Below, one piece after another: positions 26,575 through 39,640 of a DNA stretch of 64,000 nucleotides (the first letter of the stretch is position 1; the number at the start of each line of letters is the position of its first letter). A program made the translations under genes and the position numbers. A model generated the notes under the pieces. The model saw nothing but the letters and a program-made list of their open reading frames with translations. It was not told where the DNA came from and did not search any database. The stretch is from Hymenolepis diminuta (Eukaryota > Platyhelminthes > Cestoda > Cyclophyllidea > Hymenolepididae), in the NCBI GenBank assembly GCA_900708905.1, contig CAADRB010000088.1, positions 1 through 64,000 on the forward strand, read 5' to 3'.

Positions 26575-27396
26575 CAGGGTTTGTAAGACCTCTAAAGACA
26601 CCTTACGCACTTTTAGAAAAACAGAAAATGAAGCTTTTAATGGCTGAAACTCACAATTTCTGGCAACAAAACAAATAAACATTTTAGTAACCATCATTGT
26701 TGCTGGAAATTTCGTGCGCACATAAGAGTTGGAACTTCAGCAGGATCTGGCCTCACATACTCACCTCTCATTTCTTCGATTGACCTTTTGTTCCTGGTGG
26801 AAGTGGTTTTCGTCGGAGAAAAACCATAGACACTGGTGTTCTTCTGGGTGCTTGAATTTGTTTAACAGTGGCTTTTTACACATTAAGCGACTCACTCAAG
26901 TTGTTTTTGTCGACATAAACTGACCTCGCCTAAGAACGTGTGAGATCTGTATCCGAGGTGTTGATGAACAGCATTCCTTATTGTTGCCTCAGACACTTGA
27001 AGATGTTTGGCAAGATGTTGCACATTGACTTCCCAAGATTTTCGTCCATCATGCAACGTCATGCACCCTTCTCACAAACTCGGGTGTTGTGAGTGAGTCA
27101 GCAAAGCGTTGATAATGCCCTTTCCTCTCGCTCGTGGCGGTCAACTAGCCTGCATTATTTTCATTCAACAGCTTCCTTCTAACTTTGCAAAGGAAAGATC
27201 CGGGGACTTTTAGAAATCCTGGAATTTCGGAATAGCTTGTTTCGCACTTATAGACACTACTAGAGTATGTCTTTTCATTTCATTAGTAACGGTAGTATCT
27301 GCATTGAGATCTTGTGATATAAAAAACATGTTAATTATAATCGGGTTGGTTTAAATTACAAAAATATAAATGTCCTCAGATACCTTAGGCACCCTG
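26575..27396 (-). mobile_element. Truncated mariner-like element, copy 1
   Basis: An 822-bp element flanked by TA on both sides (26573-26574 and 27397-27398), as expected for the IS630-Tc1-mariner superfamily. Terminal inverted repeats of about 27 bp begin CAGGGT; the two ends agree at about 18 of 27 positions. The minus strand carries a broken transposase (see the pseudogene entry). Mariner elements are usually about 1.3 kb, so most of the C-terminal half, including the later catalytic acidic residues, is missing. Positions 26605-27387 are identical to 41003-41785 of copy 2. Confidence 0.88.
26680..27150 (-). pseudogene. Mariner transposase remnant, copy 1
   Basis: On the minus strand one frame reads a helix-turn-helix segment (VSEATIRNAVHQHLGYRSH, about 26940-27000) preceded by an in-frame TGA. 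After a frameshift comes a second block, CLWFFSDENHFHQEQKVNRR (about 26780-26850), matching the FSDEKNF-type catalytic block of mariner transposases. A third block, RTKFPATMMV (about 26690-26715), follows after stops. The lysine of the usual SDEKNF is replaced. With several stops, frameshifts and no C-terminal half, it cannot encode an active transposase. Confidence 0.85.
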
Positions 27397-27398
27397 TA

Positions 27399-29129
27399 AA
27401 TGCGGTAGCGATTAAGACCTATAAATTTATAAAATTCCTTCAGATTTTTGAGACTGTTGGTAAGGGGCAAGCGAATAAAAAATGTAGATTGTTTTCATGA
27501 GGGACAGATTACATTTACTTGCTCTTTTTCAACTTTTTTACATTTAAATGACAGAAATTGCCAGGTTTAAAAGGATGGATGTTGGCACTATCCTCAGCTT
27601 AAGGTAACAGAAGTGTTTCTTTTTCCCTATTGGCTGTAATACTTGGATGATACTGGATCATTTGATTTAAATTTTGGTTTTCTAATACCTACATCAATTA
27701 TTTCTAGAGATCTGGTAAATAGTGTTGTACGGACGTAGTGCTGAAAGTAGATAAACTTGATTTATATAAACATGTCGGGCTGTAAAAATCATGTCGTTGA
27801 TATATAAAAACTGAAATAAGATGGTAGAATTGTGTATCCTTCGATTAGTCTTGTCACCAAACTTCGGTATTTATAAGGGTTAAAAGTAGGTTTCTACATC
27901 TACCAAATACCCGAATCTCAGGAGTGGAACAGGCGACCAAAAGTAGCATTAGATACCAGCATGTGATAACGATAAATAGATATAGAGAAAGGGAAGAAGG
28001 CAGAATGAAGGAGCAGAGCGAACGAAGTTTGTGAAATACTAATAATCAGATCTTTTTATTAGGATAGAGCAGTTTCAACGTTAGTGATAGTATACTAGAA
28101 GTACTAACTGCAATTTGAACAGCATCAATTAAAAGGTGAAAGTGAAAGTTTGAAAAAATAAATATGATGACTTTTCACTTTAATTTTCAATCGGTCCATT
28201 AAAACAAAATGTCGTATTAAACACAGTTTCTATAGAAGTGCCTTTTAGATGTTAACTTTTACTGACGGGGAATTTGAAGAATTACGTAATAGGTCGAATT
28301 GCCATTCGTATCACTTTGTCTTATCAACCCTCAGAGATTGAGACGAGGGTGTATTTAAGTACCTTAGGTGTCAATTTTCACCTGCGTAATTTTACATTCG
28401 GTTGTATTTTCTTAAGTTCATATTTCACAAACCAGTTAAAATTCGACTGATAGTGGTAGAAAGCGTAGATATGCAGTAAACAAAGTTTGAGTTTGCCACC
28501 CTCAGGGTATAAGCAAGCTATATTTACAACTTTCCTTCGCCATTTAGTAAGAGTTATCAAAATATCTTGGAACTTTGATCAGAATAGAGAAAATCGGGAA
28601 TGATATTCCGATTTTTGTTACATACTAATTAATAACGCTATAACTAATAAGTTTGGTGGGTCCGCTCCGGCCCAATATTTTAAACGTTTTCAACTCTGTG
28701 CATGTACTTCTGCAATCAGACGAATTTGTGAGGAATTGATTTGTGGCAATGAAAACGGATGTTAACCTTCCACTTGAGTGCTGACAACAATACCGAATCA
28801 CCGAACAATATCTAACCGAAACTATAGAAAAATCTTGGCTTCAAGATTGAAATCTGTAAATTAAACACTCAAGTGGTATTTTAATGGAATCTTTAAACTA
28901 AATTGACTGAATACTTCAGATCGCTGCTCTTTTCTCATTCTATTATATCCTAAGCATCAGTGAAAGGTGAATTTGCAGTCTGTATCATTCTTCATATTTG
29001 CATTCCCGTGAGTGAGCACAGCTTACGGAGCTCTGCTAATTACCTACTCAACCATTAGAAGAAAAGGTGAGCTGAAGTAGCAAGACTGACTTTCTTGATT
29101 AAGAAGCGATCAATAAGCACAGAGCATGG
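27399..29129. other. Non-genic AT-rich DNA
   Basis: Nothing coding is recognised on either strand and no strong repeat match was noted elsewhere in the window. The open frames are short and of random composition. Confidence 0.4.
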
Positions 29130-29345
29130 TATTCAAGCATTTGCTGCAATCTAGAGGTGGAATCTTGAAATTTGAATTTTTGAGCGTGAGCTACCCGCCT
29201 ATTAAATATTGAACATCCCGAATCCAAAAATCAAATGAAGTAAGGCCTTTTGATACTTTGAAGTTGCTCCAGTATCTTTTCGATCCCCTCCCTTTTATCA
29301 TTTATTGAACTTTCTGTTAACCGATGTCAATTGCTTCCGATAAAT
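29130..29345 (+). repeat. Interspersed repeat R1 (plus orientation)
   Basis: Diverged copy of the R1 family. It runs from TTTGCTGCAATCTAGAGG through GAATTTTTGAGCGTGAGCTAC and CAAATGAAGTAAGGCCTTTTG to a C/T-rich tail (CCCCTCCCTTTTATC). The same ordered blocks occur at 43460-43680 in the same orientation. Confidence 0.65.
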
Positions 29346-29984
29346 AAAAATTGTAAATTTTTTGTATTGCTATGGGTTATACCGTAATCTCTAGTATAAA
29401 ATTGAATTTCTAATAAATTGTACGATTGGCTAACTTATTTGCTAAAAGAAACTTGACGAAACACCGATTATAAATTTATGATTACGAGAATAAATTTATG
29501 AAAATGGTACTGCAAATATATGTTTTTCAAGTGATTTCAAGCCATACGGTTGAATTGTTCTAGAAAAATCTTAACCGATTCTAAATACCTATTCACCTGA
29601 AGAAAGTAAGGCTTAACAGAATCTAATGCTATCAAATTTCGAAAGACATGGAAGTTTTAAGAACGGCGAGATAAGAAATATACCTTTTCCGGAACGACAA
29701 CTTTAAAACCGTCCTATCAATTCCTTCCAGTTAGTGCAACACTACAGCGCTCTTCACCTTACTGTCAGAATTATATTTATAATATATATGTGTGTTTATT
29801 AATGAAGATATATACTAATATAATATACTAATCGAACGAGCGGGCACACAGCTACAGCAGAGGAGAAATAATTTGGTGAAAGGGAAGGGAGATTTAGTTC
29901 TTGAGTTTTAGGATACTTACTTCTCAGCCCGAAGAACACATGTTGCTGCTTTTTTGAACAGTCTTTTTATGGAAGCTCGTACCA

Positions 29985-30340
29985 AAAATGACGTCAGAAT
30001 GAGGGATGACATTCCGATATGTGGCGTTTCAACCATCCTTGTCCTTTATTAGACTTAAAACAAGTGAAAAATTTGCACCTTAAGTTCTTGTTGATCACTG
30101 CAATCGAAGAACAGTGAGTCCGTCGGTAGTGTAATAACATCGCTTTCCTCTCAGTAAGCATTCGCATACAGTTGGGAACTTTAAACTTCATCGGTTTCGC
30201 TTGAATTACAGGAAGAAATTGACGTTGTTGGCTGTTTCAGTCCCGACGCCTCGGTCAAATCATAGACATCCTTGGCGTTCTGGTCAATTTGCCTTAATCG
30301 TATGCTTCTTTTTTGGTTCGTCTTGGAGTCTATTGACTCA
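29985..30340 (-). pseudogene. C2H2 zinc-finger retroelement fragment, copy Z1
   Basis: On the minus strand an upstream block reads RLRQIDQNAKDV (about 30270-30305). After a stop and frame change come two zinc-finger-like segments. The first is VPNC...LLHYRRTH, in which the first Cys is replaced by Val. The second is CKFFTC...LKRHISECH. Paired C2H2 fingers of this layout occur at the N-terminus of some non-LTR retrotransposon proteins and in host zinc-finger proteins. Because the segment recurs in decayed form at 35160-35370 and 58530-58830, a dispersed element is more likely than a host gene. No RT domain is visible nearby. Confidence 0.5.
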
Positions 30341-30389
30341 GAAGAAGCTTTAATAAGAAGACTTTATTACAACCCAAAGCTTAGCCGCA

Positions 30390-30480
30390 GGACATTATGA
30401 TTTTATAATCCACAGTACAATAAAAAGAATTTTCGATTTTTTGCCATTGGAAAGCGGCTAAAATGGAGAAAAATCGGGTT
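30390..30480 (+). repeat. Fragment matching the tail of copy Z2
   Basis: GACATTATGATTTTATAATC and the following TTGGAAAGCGGCTAAAATGG resemble 35500-35575, on the same strand. The neighbouring Z1 fingers are on the opposite strand relative to Z2, so this is probably a separate piece of the same family lying next to Z1 in inverted orientation. Confidence 0.4.
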
Positions 30481-30639
30481 AAAGAACGGTCGAAAGAGAG
30501 TGAAAAATACAATGCGAGTAAACTCACGATATCTAAAGATTTTTACCTTTTTATTTACCAAATGGTATTAATATCGATAATAATTCCCAAGCCCACTTAG
30601 AAAAGCGTTTTCTATCCCTTATCTTGGGTAGAGAGTGGT

Positions 30640-30890
30640 ATCAGGAGCTTCTCCAGTGAGAAGATCAAATATTAAGTTATTTTACTTTAAAAAATTCTAT
30701 TATCATTATTCATCAACTGGATTATGGAGTAAATTCTTGTTCACCACATCCAGAACTTATTGATCGGTTGATTAAAAATGATAGCTGGAATTACACATCT
30801 TACGTGATCTTAACGTAGCAGACCTGACTGGTATTTACTTAAGTTAAGCTGCAACTGATATGTTTATTATTGAATTGAACTTTACTGAGT
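30640..30890 (-). repeat. Interspersed repeat R1 (minus orientation)
   Basis: Resembles 61850-62030: CTTGTTCACCACATCCAGAA with CTTATTGATCGG, then ACGTGATCTTAACGTAGCAG followed by TTTACTTAAGTTAAG. The match shows that R1 extends beyond its C/T-rich segment by over 100 bp. Diverged; no coding capacity. Confidence 0.5.
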
Positions 30891-31339
30891 GAACACAGTA
30901 GCATGCATCGGTCAAATTTCCTTAGCAAACTGCAGCCGATCGAAGAAATTCTTATTCAAAAGAAGAATTTAATTAATGTTTTATAGGCGCGTACGATATA
31001 GCTCGAAGCTTATCGGCAGAAATATAAATAATATATTAATAGGTAAACGATTCTGTGAGATAAATCGAAATTTCAACATCATTGGTCAGTAATTAATAAT
31101 AGAAATACTGCTTTAGTAATTTTAATTTTTGAGCAATAATTTAAATATTTTATTAAGTCCAAACTCTAGGCTGAAAACTGATATCAAGTTAAGCTATCCA
31201 CCTGCGTTGGCATTGATACAATTCTAAGTAGCCAGTTACGCAAGCAATAACTACGGTAACTCAGACTCAGACCGAAAAAAGAAGAAAAACCTCCAACACA
31301 AATCACAAGTCAGAGGTTACGAAAATGATGCTCAAATAT

Positions 31340-31440
31340 ATACCCAGTGAAGTGGATGGTCAACCGCACTGATTAATTGGGATCAACGGGAGGGTTTCTC
31401 ACAAAAGCAGGTCAATGATAACATTTTCTAAATCCCATTC
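31340..31440 (+). repeat. SINE-like fragment
   Basis: CCAGTGAAGTGGATGGTCAA followed by CCGCACTGATT matches the segment just after the B box of the copy at 62925-63160 (CAGTGAGTGGAATGGCCGAC, CGCACTGATT). The tRNA-like head is missing or unrecognisable. Confidence 0.45.
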
Positions 31441-34400
31441 AAATATTATCACTCAAATACCGAACAACTTTGTTACTGGTTTGAAAATTTCGAAGTGTTG
31501 ACTCTCTTCCTATAAATAAATAAATTACGGCAAATCCGGTGAAGAAAACCCTGAGAAATTTACAGGTTCCTAGTTGAGAGAACAAACTTTCTTTTAAATA
31601 AGGTAGGCTACTAATGAAATTAAATGTATGATTAAAAGATGATATTCGTAGAGGGAGAGAGGGAGCGCACGAGTCGAGCATTTGGACTACGTGCCTTAAA
31701 ATGGACTAATGTGTGATTACACTGGCTTAAAGCTGAGTAAACGCGAGAGTGGCGAGTAGAAAATTATAATAGATATTCTGTAGCTGTGGGGAGTGAAATG
31801 CGACAGTTGCACTCGATGTAAGTCGGCCTCAAACGTAAATGAATACGTTGTTAGGAAAATAACTTCAAGAGACATTTATGGGGAAGCCTTTTAGCTTTTC
31901 TTCATCAATTCCAATATATCTGATATTAATTCTAGAAGATACTGAAGCTAATTCGATCATTTATTTGTTGATTAAAGTTAAAACCACAATAAAAACCGCA
32001 AACATTTTATCAAATACAATTTATATTTTCACAGAATTTATTGGTTCTTTCGAGAAATGATGTTTCACCTTGGTGGCTATTTAAGCCTTTTGTTAAAGGA
32101 AAACAATTACCTATTTTTATTTAAAGAATCAATAACAGAGGTGTGTCTCGCAGTCAATGCTGATTGGCTACCTTGGAGACATCGGGCTGAGTGTTTATTG
32201 GTCCACTGACCTACAGGTCCGATGGCCTTGGCTTAAAGTGGATAATTCTGGCTTCTCTTTTGTTTTGATTCATCAATTTACTTTGATTTATAATCCAACA
32301 GAGAGTTGATTGGCAGACCTAATAAGAATTAGTAAATGAATAACTAGAAAAACGTATCGTGATCAGCGGTTTTTTGACATAAATTCCTCTGAAAGTTGAT
32401 GGTGTAAGCGGGAATGACCAACTTAATGTTTCTACATCGACCTTTCCAGATTGATATTTTCAAAGAGAAAGACTATTTGAATTTACAAATTGGTTTCTTG
32501 TTCAGTTTCGAAATCCATAGAAGATCACAACTTTTGTTTCCCTTTAATGGAAGTATAACCCCGCACACAGTTAAATTTGAGGGCGTGTACATCTCCGGTT
32601 ATTAATGACACCGTTTTTAGGTTTGTAACACAGCTATCTTTCAGTAGAATATGCGCTAATTGTCTATTTCAGAAAAAAATTTCCAGCTCTTTCGAACAAA
32701 AGAAAATGGATAACGAATGTACCTAATAAAAATTCCTTTTGGAAATGGAGATATATAGTTGTCAAAATAATGCTTACCTAAGTGAGAGAGGGACCTTTGG
32801 AAATTTCATTATGAAAAACACAGATTTCTGTTGATTTCGAGGTGTGATACTCTTAAGATCTTCAAATTTCTAGATATCCGAGGTTTTATATTTCGTTGAA
32901 GCTTTAATAGCTATTATGGGATAAATTCATCGACCATCTGTTTCAACTAATTAAGAAGTGTAATTAGCTGGTTTTTCTCAATTCATAATTTATTTGAATT
33001 TAATATTTGAATCCACGGAAATTGATGAGACAACGAAGACCATAATGCTGTGTTCATAACTGCGAAACTGCTTTTATATTTTCAAGTTTGATCAAATAGA
33101 CGTAAAGGAGGTGCAACGGGTAAGAATGGAAGCAATAAAAGAAATGTGCTAGACGCATTTAGGATCCAAAATACTTTTATGCATCCAGAATTACCGCTTC
33201 TTGTTTGATTATTGATCCATTTTGACAATTTTGGAAATGACGCTTTTCAGAAAGTTCTTATCACTGTGTTTACATAGAGGTAACTTTCATGAGCTCAAGT
33301 ATTAAAAAATCATGTTTGCTAGTATCATTCTGCCTGGCTATTAGAAAAAAATAGCTGATCAATCATTCAAATTAATACACTGGCCAATTAACTTGACAAC
33401 AGATAATCAAAATATCGGAATATTGGAACTGAAAGCAGTGAACTATGTCAAAAAAGAAAAAAAAGCTTGCAACCTGAATCCAAGTATGACATGAAGGATC
33501 ATCCACTTTAATTTGGTGGTTAGTCAATTAAGAGTGCAATGGAGATAAACTACTCCGCGGAAATCCGGAGATAGATAATGAATTTCGACGTTTAGAGCAT
33601 TAGGTTATGATGCAACGAACTACAATTAGCAAGTTAAGTGGAAAAATTAAATAAATCCAGAATTTTTCCTATTTTAATACCTCGGCATTTATTCTCTAAT
33701 TCTACTATTCTAATTTTCCTAAGAAAATGTAATTAGAAAATTATTACATATCAATTCTTGAGGAGATAAAGGAACAACGACCTATGATATTTCCAATAAT
33801 ACCGCGAAAATTGGGAGAAGATTTGGTCAAACCATTACTGACTCCTTCGAAAATGGTTGCACAGAATACTTCCGGTGTAATTATAAAATTTGAAAGCGAA
33901 CTTCAATAACATGTGTGTCAAGTTTATTAACGAATGAGATGTTGTGGTTTTACCTAATTTGACTAAACTGATGCTTTAAAGTGAATTTCCATGATTACCA
34001 AGACTATCGAATAAAAGACATCATTGAAAAAACTTCTGATGGAACTTTAAACGGCTTTACGGACAGAACTCAAAATGAAGTAATGAAGTGGGAAATAAAA
34101 TTACTACTAGATAGGAAGCAGGAGCTTTTAGTCGAGGATCAAAGACGGATGAAGTAACCAGTTCAAAGTAAGGATTCAAAACAAATATTCATTCGACCAA
34201 GCTGAATGAATCGAGAACAGAATCAAAATAGATCAAGCGCAACAAATAAGAGGACGGAAGAAAAGCAACAGCACCAAAAAATTCCTCTAAACTTCTGGCC
34301 AACTGGGCATTAAATGCTTAACGGAAATTCTCCAACGGAACTGCTGAAAGGACGAAAAAGTATCAAGCAAGATAATAATATCGTTTTTACATATTCTCTA

Positions 34401-34979
34401 CTTTTCAAAGCAAAATTTGGCCTTATTATTTTATAGTTGCGCGAACGAGTATTGAAACTTTGAATGAGTGAATTTAAGTCGACTGTTCAATTTGGCCTTT
34501 TTCTTCTAGGTCTGCTTTGGAAAGAAAATAGTCAAATATATTAAAGATAATACATACTAATCAGAAAAGGATTTTTTACGGTAAATGAGTTTTCATTTAA
34601 AAATATTCCCCTTCACTTTCTTATTATAAAACTAATGCATTTAGATGAAATTATATTCCAATAAATTAAAATGTCTAAATAGAATTAAGGGCTGGGAAAT
34701 TCCTCAAATATTATCTTAAATATGGGTTGCAAAATAGACCATTTTTAGACATAAATGCCTTAATTTAAAAGCTAATTTCTCATTCCTAATTATTAAGAAA
34801 TTTCTTTTTTATATGTTCGATTTTATGCGCAAAGTTGACTAATAAATGAGTAAGGGTATGAGGGTTTGGAGCCAATGAAATACATACGAAAGGATATTTT
34901 CATCCTCTTTAAATGTGGTGAGTTCCGTTATGTTAAAACTTATCATGTGTCTGGTGTTGTGACCAGTAGAAAGAAAAAG
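31441..34979. other. Non-genic AT-rich DNA
   Basis: No supported gene. Around 32120-32240 there is a tRNA-like or SINE-like stretch (GTCTCGCAGTCAATGCTGAT, then GTCCACTGACC) that resembles 1640-1720 in the palindrome. Otherwise AT-rich with short open frames of random composition. Confidence 0.4.
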
Positions 34980-35159
34980 CATTCATTTACCATATACCTG
35001 TCCAATCATCCCTAAGGCTAAGTTTGAGTCATCAGAATATCATGGAGAACAAGAAGGAAATCTATCAAGATATGAGAGGAGTATATGGATTCACTGGTCT
35101 ACCGTGGATAGAAAGTAAGTAATGTCGATTTTCATCTCTAAAAGTGTAAATCCTTGCCT

Positions 35160-35610
35160 TAAGGAAGTTTGACCGAAAACGGGGAAATGCGTCGCTGCCA
35201 ACTATATGGGAAGGTTCGTGGAAGAGAAAATTATGATCTTGCACAATCGATAGGATCACTGTCCGTCAGAGGCAACCATTAATATGAACTTCGAGTGCTA
35301 AATTTGCGGTTGCTGTAAATCTTAAATACTTGGGCAGTTGAAATGGCACATATCAAAATGTGGTCCTTGACACTGACATTATATGCTATTCTGGGTTGAG
35401 AAAAAAGTAAGAATTCTGAACCACATAGACCTTTTTATCCAAACCAATCCCAAACATAGCTATTGTTATGTATCTACTCGACCGAATAGTGTGATGCATT
35501 ATGACATTATTATAGTCCACAGAAAACAAAAAATTCAATTGTTCATTGTTGGAAAGCAACTGAAATCGGTTCAAACATTGAGAAAGCAGAATTATTTTAC
35601 AATACATTAA
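35160..35610 (+). pseudogene. C2H2 zinc-finger retroelement fragment, copy Z2
   Basis: On the plus strand, 35196-35262 aligns with finger 1 of Z1 (NYMGRFVEEKIMILHNR, then stop, then DHC), and 35301-35366 aligns with finger 2 (CGCCKS, stop, LKWHISKCG). Cys/His positions are partly kept but interrupted by stops and small indels. The following 35500-35575 segment is shared with 30390-30480. The copy is decayed. Confidence 0.5.
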
Positions 35611-36329
35611 ACAGCTAACATGAGCTTAACACAGTAGGGTCAAGGTAACCAAAATTTGGAACTCAACAGAGCTCGGTAATCAGCATTCATTTTAAGTGAA
35701 CGATTTAATTTATGCATCTCATCGTTATTAATAAACGAACATAAAAAAATTTTATATGGTCAGTCATCTCTATAGACCAATTAGTCACCAAGTTCCGGAA
35801 AACTCTTGAAAATTAAGCAATGGAACATTAAGGATAAAACAGAGTACTTCACACATGAAATGCAATTTACTCAATACGAATTCAAAAAATATATGAGTTA
35901 TGACAATTTTTAAACACGAATTTGTCCCAACACAATTTGCTATTCTTCGCCTCAATTATGTTGGTTAATTTTACTTTTTCAGTGTTTATGTGTTTTCCCA
36001 CGATGAACAATTACGAAGATGCAAACGTCGTCCTTAAATATCGACATCATATGTACCTCATCCCCAAATCAAAGCTGCAATTTTAAATATCTCAGTCCAT
36101 GAATGCAATAAAGAAAAAATAGATACATATCGTAACCGATGCCTAAGAAAAATTGGGGTTCAAAGACCGAAATCTCAAAAATTTAACTTTCTCTTCCTCC
36201 TCAGTTAGTGCAAAATTGAAAGTTCAATACCTCTTTAATATGGTATAATTTTAGCAACTCTCCTAAAGTTATGGTTTTGAGTAATACCGTCCGATTGTTT
36301 TCTTAAAATACTATTTTTCTTTTCAGAAA

Positions 36330-36530
36330 ATATTTAAGCCCCAAATGTATTGGAAGTAGGCTTGCAACCTCGCAGGATCAAACGAAAGCACATGCCTGCT
36401 TGCAGAGTGGACCAATAGGGAAGCCGATTTGAGAGATCTGTGTATCTCTTGGTTAGAACAGGCTACATAGTCATCAGCCGCTGTCATTCATGGTGGAGTT
36501 AGGCGGACATGAGGTAAATGGTCGCCCACT
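36330..36530 (+). repeat. Interspersed repeat R2, unique-region copy
   Basis: Similar to 17880-18090 in the right arm, same strand. GAAGTAGGCTTGCAACCTCG pairs with GAAGCAGGCTTGCGGCCTTC there; CGAAAGCACATGCCTGC pairs with GGAAGCACACGCCTGT; and GGTGGAGTTAGGCGGACATG pairs with GAAGGTGGGCGGATTTG. About 200 bp, roughly 70% similar by eye. Function unknown. Confidence 0.6.
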
Positions 36531-39329
36531 CTCACCATTTGTAATCTTTATTTCGAAAAATCTTGGTTTCTAAATCAAGATGTAATCAATATTACCACCT
36601 TTTCTTTCCGTCAGAACAATTAAAATTTATCTATTTTGCTTTCAAATGGTGTATATTTGACCTGTTACAAAAAATACAAATGCAAACACATGAAAAACTG
36701 CATTCTGAAAAAAGGTTTTCTAAAACAGAAAAGGTTATTAAAGTCTATGTGCTCTATTTTCTGAGGGTTGAAATGTCAAAGGGCAAAAAGCTCGCTATTG
36801 AGGATTGTAATATTTAAATTCAGTTTCGATTCTCTCACTTAACACATTGTAATAAAGAAAAATTATGTACGTGAACCCTCAGTGTAATCTAATCTTTGCA
36901 TATGAAAGTTAGATGGAAAACAGTGGCGTATAGGTCACTACTAATCTAAAGCTGATCTACCAATTCTGGATTTTCTTATCCTTTAGAAGAGCGCTTCGCA
37001 AATTTTGCAAAAATGGAAAGATGCAAAATAATGAACCAATATTAATGGGGTATTTCATATGAAGAAGATGAAGACAAGAACAGAAAAGCCTGTATAAAAT
37101 AGAAATCGAGAAAGCAGACAGCCTGACGGTTTTAGACTCCCGATTCTCCGAACCTTACTCCTATTGCACCCCATTTTCTATTTGTTATAATTGAATTAAG
37201 TTCCCCATGATTATAAACTAAAAGTAATTTGCTTTGCAACTACACATGTAAATTTTTAAGATGAGTATTTAAGGATCATTTTTTATCAAACGGACTCAGA
37301 TAAGAAGTGCATTCATTTTGAAACGTATTATAGAAAAACTTACACATCAAATACGTAAGAGAAGACGGAGTAGTATCAAAGCTTGACCAAAATGATTAAA
37401 TATAAAGCAGTAGACTATGATTACCTAATTGATTTTCTGTGAGGCGATGAATGGCGGAATTTTTAAAAATGAATGCCGATTCATCCTATTATTACACACC
37501 ATACTCTTTGAAAATACTTACCACTAAGTTGATGAGAGAGGTTCTAGGAAACTATCATTTTAATTAAATAGAATTGATGAGAAGAAACTCTGTAAAGCTT
37601 TCAATACTGGTTCCCCAATGATTCGAAAAGCGCCAGAAATCCTACCACTTGAGGTGTAAACGGAATGAATTTAATAACCGCAATACACAATGTCTCTGAA
37701 CCTCCAAGCCTTAACTCTTTTCCTTCAAATTATATTCATGCAACTGTGCGCACTGATTGTACAAGGTAGTTAAAAAGAAGACGTCTAAAGTTAAAGAACA
37801 TGAAAAGTTATTCAAGCGAAAAGATAGCAATAAATCATTACAGAAATATGTATTCAAATCGATGCATTGACCAGTAAGAATTCAAGATCAAAACTATATG
37901 ATGAAGTCTTGAGCGGCTTCATATATTCTCATTAGATGGGGACAATTCAAATAATGAAGGAAAGAATGGCTGCGAGATCACATGCGGCCTTGGTGTCTAG
38001 ATTTCCCACATGAAGAACAAGGTGATGGGAAAGAAAGGATAAGCCTGACCGAGCCTTGACCTGATCACTCGGGAACTCAGATGAAGTAGAATTCTCCTGA
38101 TTCACTATCACTTTTACTGCCGAAATAATTCCTCTTAAAAGTAAACATACTCCATTCTTGTGAACCTCCCTTATCTATGAGTAAATATCTTATTCGGAGT
38201 TACGTACATTCTGTCCTAACCATATCTTTAACACCACTTCCTTTCCAAATATATAAATTAATAAAAGTAATGATAATGAGTTTATTAATAAACGCTTCAT
38301 TCCTCCATTGGTGAATTTTTTAGCAAAGGAAAGAATATACTGCTCGAATTACGATTACTGAGTACGCCAATAAGTCAGTGCTTATGGATTTGATATTCCA
38401 CAGCAAGTTTACTTATCAGAGACGCCCAAAGAATGCTACTATTCAACTTAAGGTCAAAGATTCGTTCGACCTGATACTCAGAGTTTAGAAACTGTATTTT
38501 CAGACACTAATCGATGTGGCTGAATGCAGCGCAACCACTCAACTTCGAAACGTCAATAGTTTTAGAGAAAAGGATGCTTTCGTCTTCTTCTAATCAAAAT
38601 GCGTATTTAAGAAATGTCAAAGGATGAAAATCTTCGACCCTTCATTACAAGATTCCTTCAGTGCAATCGTTGTCAATTACCTTTAGAACTGTGATCAATT
38701 GGTGATGGCGCATTCCTATATCAAAAGTCCCAAAGACTGCGTCTTGGTTTATCACCTGACCGTCATCCTCCTCCATTGAGGGTAAATAGATAGTTATATT
38801 GAAAATGAATACGAACTGTCGACTATAATTTTATTTCAAATGAACTAAATAAAAAAGCTGATTGAGAGAGAAAATTTAGTGTAATTTTATTTTATTAAAT
38901 CCAGCACAATTATACTGTTTATTTTTACAAAAATAAAGAATGAAACATTTGACATTTATTAATTTATTAGGGTGAAGAAGTGACGTAACTATGTATGGTA
39001 TTCTAATTTAATACTCTTAAATAAAAATAATTTTCATGAAAAAATTATGTAAATAAACTTTCAATAGCGTGCTTTCCTATTAATGTTAATGGTATTTGGT
39101 ATAATTTGATTAGTATTAAGAAAATATTTGATATTAATAAGAAGACGTATTCTTTTTCATTCCCTTGTTATTTTTTGAGGTCATTATGAAAATTACTACT
39201 AAAAAGCGCGAAATTAATATTTTCTATCAGGGTTTAACAAAAAGCTAAATTCAAAGGAGAAAAATAACGTATAATAACATGGAATGTCGGTAATAATATA
39301 ATATAAGCTTAGAAGCCGAGAGGCGACAA
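36531..39329. other. Non-genic AT-rich DNA
   Basis: No gene supported. Isolated GC-richer patches at 37960-38090 and 38480-38800 have stops in all frames at short intervals and match no family I recognise. Confidence 0.4.
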
Positions 39330-39640
39330 TTTGAGTCAGATTTAAGTTAGCTCATTGGTCTAGTTAATCATTTCAGTAATAACATTCGGGGAATTAGGAT
39401 GCAATACCTGTTTAAGTACTCTAATACGAAAACTAACGCGTTCATCTGAGAAGGCAGAAGTCATTTGTTCAAAACCTATAGATCAAAATGGTTAACTGCA
39501 TCGGTAAACTTCGTGTTTTTTCCACTTTGGAGGTTTCATGGTTTCACTCCTCTGCTACCGCTTGGTGTTGGAAAATACTTTCTGAAATGATCTTGAGTTT
39601 AATACTCTTTTGAACCCTGGAGACATGCTTTATAACTATA
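39330..39640 (+). repeat. SINE-like repeat, tail copy
   Basis: The block TTGGTGTTGGAAAATACTTT, then GAAATGATCTTGAG and ACTCTTTTG, matches GAGTGTTGGAAAATGCTTTC, AAATGAGCTTGGG and TTCTTTTG at 63100-63150. The upstream part is diverged, with a weak tRNA-like GCTCATTGGTCTAGTTAATC near 39350. Confidence 0.45.
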
